A stretch of 9,751 nucleotides of DNA, taken from NCBI GenBank assembly GCA_964600435.1, contig CAZRJB010000019.1, positions 1 through 9,751 of the forward strand, read 5' to 3'. Source of the DNA: HGM11367 sp964600435. Its GTDB lineage: Bacteria; Bacillota; Clostridia; Christensenellales; UBA1242. Position numbers and translations under genes: made by a program. Of this stretch, positions 6,343 through 9,751 are shown in pieces (position 1 is the first letter of the stretch; each line of letters opens with the position of its first letter). The notes under the pieces were generated by a model, which was not told the origin of the DNA, did no database searches, and was given only the letters and a program-made list of their open reading frames with translations.

Positions 6343-6636
6343 TTAAGATGGCATTATTACCCATGTTACAAAATATAACAAAACAAAAAACACCAAAACG
6401 CTCGCAAGAATAATTGTCCATTTTTTTAAACGACCGTCACGACTTTCGCCTTTGTTTTGAGAATAATAACTTTCTTGCCCAGTTACAGCAGTTGCACCAT
6501 TTTCGTCTGCACTTGATTGCAAAAGAGTTGTTATTATAAGACCAATTGCACAAATTGCAATAATTGCAATGGCAACCCACATAACAACCGGAAAAACTGT
6601 TGTTACAAAATCACTTGATAATATTAATTCTGACAT
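6343..6636 (-). CDS. secG: Protein translocase subunit SecG
   Basis: SecG is the small accessory subunit of the SecYEG channel in the cytoplasmic membrane. The 97 residues have two hydrophobic helices (about 15-38 and 73-95). The conserved LLQSS segment follows helix 1. A polar loop leads into the NKG...DGRLKKWT region before helix 2, as in Gram-positive SecG proteins. AAGGGG precedes the ATG at 6636. The gene starts 15 bp after the small membrane protein gene and lies upstream of rnr, matching the conserved secG-rnr-smpB order. Confidence 0.93.
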   Translation of the reverse strand: MSELILSSDFVTTVFPVVMWVAIAIIAICAIGLIITTLLQSSADENGATAVTGQESYYSQNKGESRDGRLKKWTIILASVLVFFVLLYFVTWVIMPS

Positions 6637-6651
6637 TTTTAACCCCTTTTT

Positions 6652-6870
6652 TTATAAATGTGAAAAGATGAAAATTGATAATGCTAAAAACAAAGCAAGC
6701 AAAACAAAAGAAAGAAGGTTTAACACAACTTTTTCTTTTTTTATGCATGATTTGATAACATTTATAACACACATAACATCTATCATTATAAGCAAGCCAA
6801 CAAGAAGAACTTTTAAAAATGGACTTAGCCCATTTAAAAATGTTATTAAATTATTTATAAAAACTTCCAT
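6652..6870 (-). CDS. Small two-helix membrane protein, function unknown
   Basis: This 72-residue protein has two predicted membrane helices (about 16-39 and 48-69) joined by a basic loop (KSCIKKEK). I do not recognise the family. It is probably a real gene: an AAGGAAGG site precedes the ATG at 6870, a near-consensus promoter lies directly upstream, and it ends 15 bp before secG. As first gene of the secG operon it may be linked to translocation or membrane protein assembly, but that rests only on position. A longer frame on the opposite strand over this region is a shadow. Confidence 0.75.
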   Translation of the reverse strand: MEVFINNLITFLNGLSPFLKVLLVGLLIMIDVMCVINVIKSCIKKEKVVLNLLSFVLLALFLALSIFIFSHL

Positions 6871-6887
6871 ACGCCTTCCTTGTTTTT

Positions 6888-6916
6888 ATTTTAACTTCTT
6901 TAAACAACATTGTCAA
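6888..6916 (-). promoter_or_regulatory. Promoter of the small membrane protein-secG-rnr-smpB operon
   Basis: On the minus strand, -35 TTGACA (6911-6916), a 17-bp spacer and -10 TAAAAT (6888-6893). It is in the short gap after the helicase stop at 6933 and about 18 bp before the first start at 6870. Confidence 0.8.
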
Positions 6917-6932
6917 GATTTTATTAAAATTG

Positions 6933-8945
6933 TTACAAAGAAAAAGGTTTTTTATTGTTATATAGCAATTCTAACTTATGCATTGCTCTGGTTGTTGCAA
7001 CATAAAACGCCTGCCTATCAATTTTTGTGTTATAGTTTTGACTGTCTGCATCTACAACAATAACCGAGTCAAACTCCAAACCTTTAACCAAAAATACCGG
7101 TGCTAAAATCACGCCATCTTTATAATCTAATGTGTCTATGTTTAAATAGTGATATTTTAAGCAACTCTTTAATTCTTTGTTAAGGTTTTCTGCTTGTTGC
7201 ATAGATTTGCACAAAATTCCAATTGTTTTGTTGTTACTTTTTTTGGATTCTTCCACAAAATTAATTATTTTTTCTAGTTTTTCTTGATTAGTGTTATATT
7301 TTGTCCAACAAACCTGTTCGCCATGCCTGTCCACTATTTCAACATTTGTTCTGTTTATTATTGAATTTGCAAAAGATGTTATTTCGAATGTTGATCGATA
7401 AGACTTGTTTAGCATAACCATTTTGCTTTTTATTGTGTCTAGTTGATTAAAATTATCCAATATTGTTGTTTCGTATCCCGCAACATTTTGCCCAACATCG
7501 CCTAAAATTGTTTTAACGCAAGGGAACATTTGATTGATAATGTAATAGTTTAAAGGACTATAGTCTTGGAACTCATCGATTACCAGATGTTTTATTTGGT
7601 TATATTTTTTAACACCTAAAAGATATTGTTTTATATATAGCAATGCAACCGCATCTTCAAAGTTTATTTTTTTAGTTAATTTAAAACTCAATTTATAATA
7701 TTCGTTTAAAAAATCATTATATATGGCATATATGTTTGGAATGTTAAGCATTTTAGACAAAATTGTTTTTGCTTTAGCATTTGTTAGTTTTTGTTCGGGT
7801 TCCGCAGAATCTAAAATAAAGTCTTTTATCCACTCCATTTTTATTGCAACTGGCTTGTCTTTATACAAATCAAAATACAATTGCTCTATTTTTTCTTTTT
7901 TTACAATTAAGAAGTCGTTATAAACAAAATCGGTTGCTTTAAAATTTTTGTTAAAATAATCTCTGCAAAACTTTATTAAATCTTGGCAAAACTGCATTGA
8001 ACCTTTTAGTTCTGTGTTTTGAATTTCTAGCGGATTGTTTAGCAAACGTTCAACCTGTTCGGTTTTTGTTTCAATTTTTGCTCGTTCGTTTAAGTTTATG
8101 GTTATGAGTTCATCCATCACTGTTTCTGCAATGTTTTCCTCTCCAAGTTCTGGTAACACATTTGATATATAATCTGAGAAAAATTTGTTTGGAGAAATAA
8201 TAAGAATAGAGTTCGAATTTAGAGTCCCGCGATGTTTATATAACAAATATGCAATTCTATGCAAAGCAATTGATGTTTTTCCTGACCCTGCAACACCTTG
8301 AACAATTAAGTTGTTTGGCGAATCGTTCCTTATAATTTGATTTTGTTCTTTTTGAATGGTAGAAACAATGTTTTTCATTTTTTCGCTTGATGTTTTTGCA
8401 AGAACTTCTTGTAAAATTGAGTCATCAATTTTTACATTGCTTTCCAAACAAAACACCATTTTGCCATCTTCTATTTTAAATTGTTTCTTGCTTAAAATGT
8501 CACCTTCAACCTTTTCGTCTCCAACATAATAAAAGCCTTTTCCAACATCAAAATTGTAATAAAGTTCACTAAATGGAGCACGCCAATCTACCACATAAAC
8601 TTTTCCGCCATCTTTTATGCCTTTTAAACCAATTCTAAACGACAGCAATTCGTTTGGAATTTTAAAATCTATTTTTCCAAAATAAGGCGATTTTCTTGAT
8701 GCTCTAAGCGAAACAATTTGATTGATTTTTTCTTTACATTCGTCGTCTAGCATTTCCATTTGGCTTTTAGCGAATGCTTTTTCTGCATTGTCCATTTCAT
8801 AAATGCTCTCCCACATATAGTGTTGGGTTTCTTTCATTTTTTCAATTAAGACTTTATTACTGTTTTCCGCCTCTTCGATTCTTTTATCAATTTTTGATAG
8901 TACATTTTCTAAAAAAATTTGTTCTTCTTTGCTTATTTCTGACAT
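6933..8945 (-). CDS. helD: HelD-like superfamily 1 helicase/ATPase (RNA polymerase recycling)
   Basis: HelD proteins use ATP to pull stalled or post-termination RNA polymerase off nucleic acid. The 670-residue protein starts with a charged coiled-coil arm (about 1-80), as in HelD. The family's VDWRAP (119-124) comes next. The motor motifs are complete: Walker A GVAGSGKTS (217-225), Walker B VIDEFQD (455-461), motif III ILGDVGQ (480-486), YRS (516-518), VKGLEFDSVIV (620-630) and VATTRA with the arginine finger (649-654). Bacillus HelD is about 100 residues longer, so the middle is shorter here. The start is ATG 8945, preceded by AAAGGAG at ideal distance. An upstream in-frame TTG (9023) lies inside a terminator hairpin. 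It follows arsR on the same strand but is separated by that terminator. UvrD-like repair helicases are the alternative, but VDWRAP and the N-terminal arm favour HelD. Confidence 0.87.
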   Translation of the reverse strand: MSEISKEEQIFLENVLSKIDKRIEEAENSNKVLIEKMKETQHYMWESIYEMDNAEKAFAKSQMEMLDDECKEKINQIVSLRASRKSPYFGKIDFKIPNELLSFRIGLKGIKDGGKVYVVDWRAPFSELYYNFDVGKGFYYVGDEKVEGDILSKKQFKIEDGKMVFCLESNVKIDDSILQEVLAKTSSEKMKNIVSTIQKEQNQIIRNDSPNNLIVQGVAGSGKTSIALHRIAYLLYKHRGTLNSNSILIISPNKFFSDYISNVLPELGEENIAETVMDELITINLNERAKIETKTEQVERLLNNPLEIQNTELKGSMQFCQDLIKFCRDYFNKNFKATDFVYNDFLIVKKEKIEQLYFDLYKDKPVAIKMEWIKDFILDSAEPEQKLTNAKAKTILSKMLNIPNIYAIYNDFLNEYYKLSFKLTKKINFEDAVALLYIKQYLLGVKKYNQIKHLVIDEFQDYSPLNYYIINQMFPCVKTILGDVGQNVAGYETTILDNFNQLDTIKSKMVMLNKSYRSTFEITSFANSIINRTNVEIVDRHGEQVCWTKYNTNQEKLEKIINFVEESKKSNNKTIGILCKSMQQAENLNKELKSCLKYHYLNIDTLDYKDGVILAPVFLVKGLEFDSVIVVDADSQNYNTKIDRQAFYVATTRAMHKLELLYNNKKPFSL

Positions 8946-8950
8946 TTTTT

Positions 8951-8957
8951 CTCCTTT
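8951..8957 (-). promoter_or_regulatory. Ribosome binding site deciding the HelD start
   Basis: On the minus strand AAAGGAG followed by a short A-rich spacer precedes ATG 8945. This picks residue 1 as the Met of MSEIS. A second strong purine block, AAGGAGGGAG, lies about 40 bp further upstream without an ATG, GTG or TTG at the right distance. Confidence 0.75.
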
Positions 8958-9007
8958 AAATTTGTTTTTTGTTTTTTTGTTTCGTGAAACTCCCTCCTTT
9001 TTTAGAC

Positions 9008-9045
9008 AAAAACTGTTGCACAAGTTTGATTATGCAACAGTTTTT
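9008..9045. terminator. Terminator overlapping the arsR stop codon
   Basis: A perfect 13-bp stem, AAAAACTGTTGCA (9008-9020) with TGCAACAGTTTTT (9033-9045), encloses a 12-base loop. T runs occur in both directions. The stem includes part of the arsR stop codon (9044-9046). It should insulate helD from arsR transcription. Confidence 0.88.
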
Positions 9046-9337
9046 AAATATGCGATTGCACAATTGTTAAAATTTTAGAGATTTGATTATCTGCAAGTGA
9101 ATAATAAATTTTGTTTCCACTTCGACTGGTTTCTACAATGTTAACATTGCGCATTATTCTAAGTTGATGTGACACAGCACTTTGCGTTGCGCCCACAACA
9201 TCTACAATTTCGTTTACTGATTTTGGTTTATCTTTTATGGCAAACAGAATTTTAACTCTTGTGGAATCTGCCATAACCTTCAAGAACAAACTCATTTTCA
9301 TTATGTCGAGTTCGCTTGGAATTAAATTTTTCCCCAT
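9044..9337 (-). CDS. ArsR/SmtB-family transcriptional repressor
   Basis: This 97-residue winged-helix DNA-binding protein probably acts as a dimeric repressor. It shows the family core: MADSTRVKIL (22-31), then the helix-turn-helix with recognition helix TQSAVSHQLRIMRN (51-64) and the wing SRSGNKIYYSL (71-81). It contains no cysteine, so the arsenic or cadmium sensing sites that use Cys are absent. Of the alpha-5 zinc-site residues, Asp83 and His96 fit the usual spacing, but the second ligand is Gln85 and the last Glu is beyond the C-terminus. Metal sensing is therefore doubtful. The start has a weak AAAAGG site. A perfect dyad between promoter and start suggests autorepression. No metal exporter gene is adjacent. 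Confidence 0.9.
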   Translation of the reverse strand: MGKNLIPSELDIMKMSLFLKVMADSTRVKILFAIKDKPKSVNEIVDVVGATQSAVSHQLRIMRNVNIVETSRSGNKIYYSLADNQISKILTIVQSHI

Positions 9338-9357
9338 TTCAAATAAAGCCTTTTAAA

Positions 9358-9379
9358 ATGTTAAATTTTGATTTAACAT
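9358..9379. promoter_or_regulatory. Inverted repeat, probable ArsR operator
   Basis: ATGTTAAAT (9358-9366) and ATTTAACAT (9371-9379) are perfect 9-bp arms around four bases. The dyad lies immediately downstream of the arsR -10 box and before its start codon, where a bound dimer would block transcription. ArsR-family operators are commonly dyads in this position. Confidence 0.7.
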
Positions 9380-9387
9380 GCCAAAAT

Positions 9388-9416
9388 ATAATAAAGTATT
9401 ATTTTTTTGTTGTCAA
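9388..9416 (-). promoter_or_regulatory. Promoter of arsR
   Basis: On the minus strand, -35 TTGACA (9411-9416), a 17-bp spacer and -10 TATTAT (9388-9393). Transcription would start near 9381, at the edge of the dyad. Confidence 0.8.
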
Positions 9417-9455
9417 GGTTTTTTTAATATTTTTTATATAATATGTTTCTTTTGA

Positions 9456-9484
9456 TTGACTTTGATTTGAAATGATTTTATAAT
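9456..9484 (+). promoter_or_regulatory. Promoter of ruvX
   Basis: -35 TTGACT (9456-9461), a 17-bp spacer and -10 TATAAT (9479-9484). The untranslated leader would be only about 10 bases, which fits the weak AGG ribosome binding site before ATG 9501. Confidence 0.75.
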
Positions 9485-9500
9485 AACAATTAGGTAAGAT

Positions 9501-9751
9501 ATGCAGTATAAAAGAATTATGTGCCTAGATTATGGCGATGTTAGAATTGGAATTGCTTTTTCGGATTTGCTTCAAACCATTGCCAGTCCGCATTCCACCT
9601 ACACTAGAAAAACATTAGAAGAAGACTTAAACTTTTTTAACAATCTTGCAAAACAACAAGATGTTGAACTTATTGTTATTGGTCTTGCATACAACATGGA
9701 TGGTTCTTGTGGAGATAGAATTGAAAAAACAAAAGAATTTGCAGAAAAACT
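9501..9751 (+). CDS. ruvX: RuvX/YqgF, RNase H-like nuclease (partial, runs off the right edge)
   Basis: This family was named as a putative Holliday junction resolvase and is also implicated in maturing the 5' end of 16S rRNA. Eighty-three codons are present of a usual 135-150. The N-terminus has the RNase H-fold motif LDYGDVRIGIAFSD, with catalytic Asp10. The second family motif follows: IVIGLAYNMDGSCGDR (58-73), where Ala63 replaces the usual Pro. A stop codon lies just upstream in frame (9495-9497), so ATG 9501 is the only reasonable start. It is divergent from arsR, with its own promoter. Confidence 0.93.
   Translation, partial: MQYKRIMCLDYGDVRIGIAFSDLLQTIASPHSTYTRKTLEEDLNFFNNLAKQQDVELIVIGLAYNMDGSCGDRIEKTKEFAEK

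Noticed and set aside
8979..8990. Possible ParB parS site (GTTTCGTGAAAC)
   Set aside because: The parS consensus has a central ACGT and is two bases longer. This copy lacks those two bases, so binding is unlikely.
8946..9023. Longer HelD start at TTG 9023
   Set aside because: The codon is inside the loop of a strong terminator hairpin, and ATG 8945 has an ideal ribosome binding site.

Overview
The window is low in G+C and reads as a chromosomal segment of a Gram-positive anaerobe, most likely an uncultured clostridial member of the Bacillota. The evidence is the gene set secG-rnr-smpB-ssrA, purine-rich Shine-Dalgarno sites a few bases before most starts, near-consensus TTGACA/TATAAT promoters with 17-bp spacers, and an iron-only hydrogenase. 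UGG is the Trp codon and the standard code fits every gene. I cannot name a genus.

Left part (1-944): the tail of a plus-strand reading frame ends at 77. It is followed by about 640 bases without a gene. Five degenerate copies of an interspersed repeat of about 85 bp lie there in both orientations. Each has conserved flanks around a variable hairpin. In three copies a hairpin position changes with its pairing partner, which suggests that the structure is selected. A minus-strand tRNA-Ser(UGA) sits at 716-803. Its nearest clear terminator (555-600) lies beyond the last repeat copy, so that copy may be part of the tRNA precursor.

Middle (945-3607): a minus-strand [FeFe] hydrogenase with two [4Fe-4S] clusters is divergent from a plus-strand tmRNA gene (ssrA), whose encoded tag is ANNSRSLALAA. 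After ssrA comes a broken ADP-ribosylglycohydrolase gene. It keeps a promoter, ribosome binding site and start codon, but has lost the N-terminal region, is out of frame, and has a premature stop.

Right-centre (3605-6870), minus strand: a small two-helix membrane protein, SecG, RNase R and SmpB follow one strong promoter. This is the classic Firmicutes secG-rnr-smpB cluster. Here ssrA, the partner of SmpB, is inverted and separated from it by the pseudogene. SmpB and tmRNA rescue stalled ribosomes, and RNase R degrades the faulty mRNAs, so the cluster is functionally coherent.

Right part (6933-9751): a HelD-type superfamily 1 helicase (RNA polymerase recycling) lies downstream of an ArsR-family repressor, with a strong terminator between them. 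The ArsR gene has a perfect 9-4-9 dyad just after its promoter, probably its own operator. Divergent from it, the window ends inside ruvX/yqgF on the plus strand.

The main candidate for something undescribed is the structured repeat family at 99-700. The other genes belong to known families.
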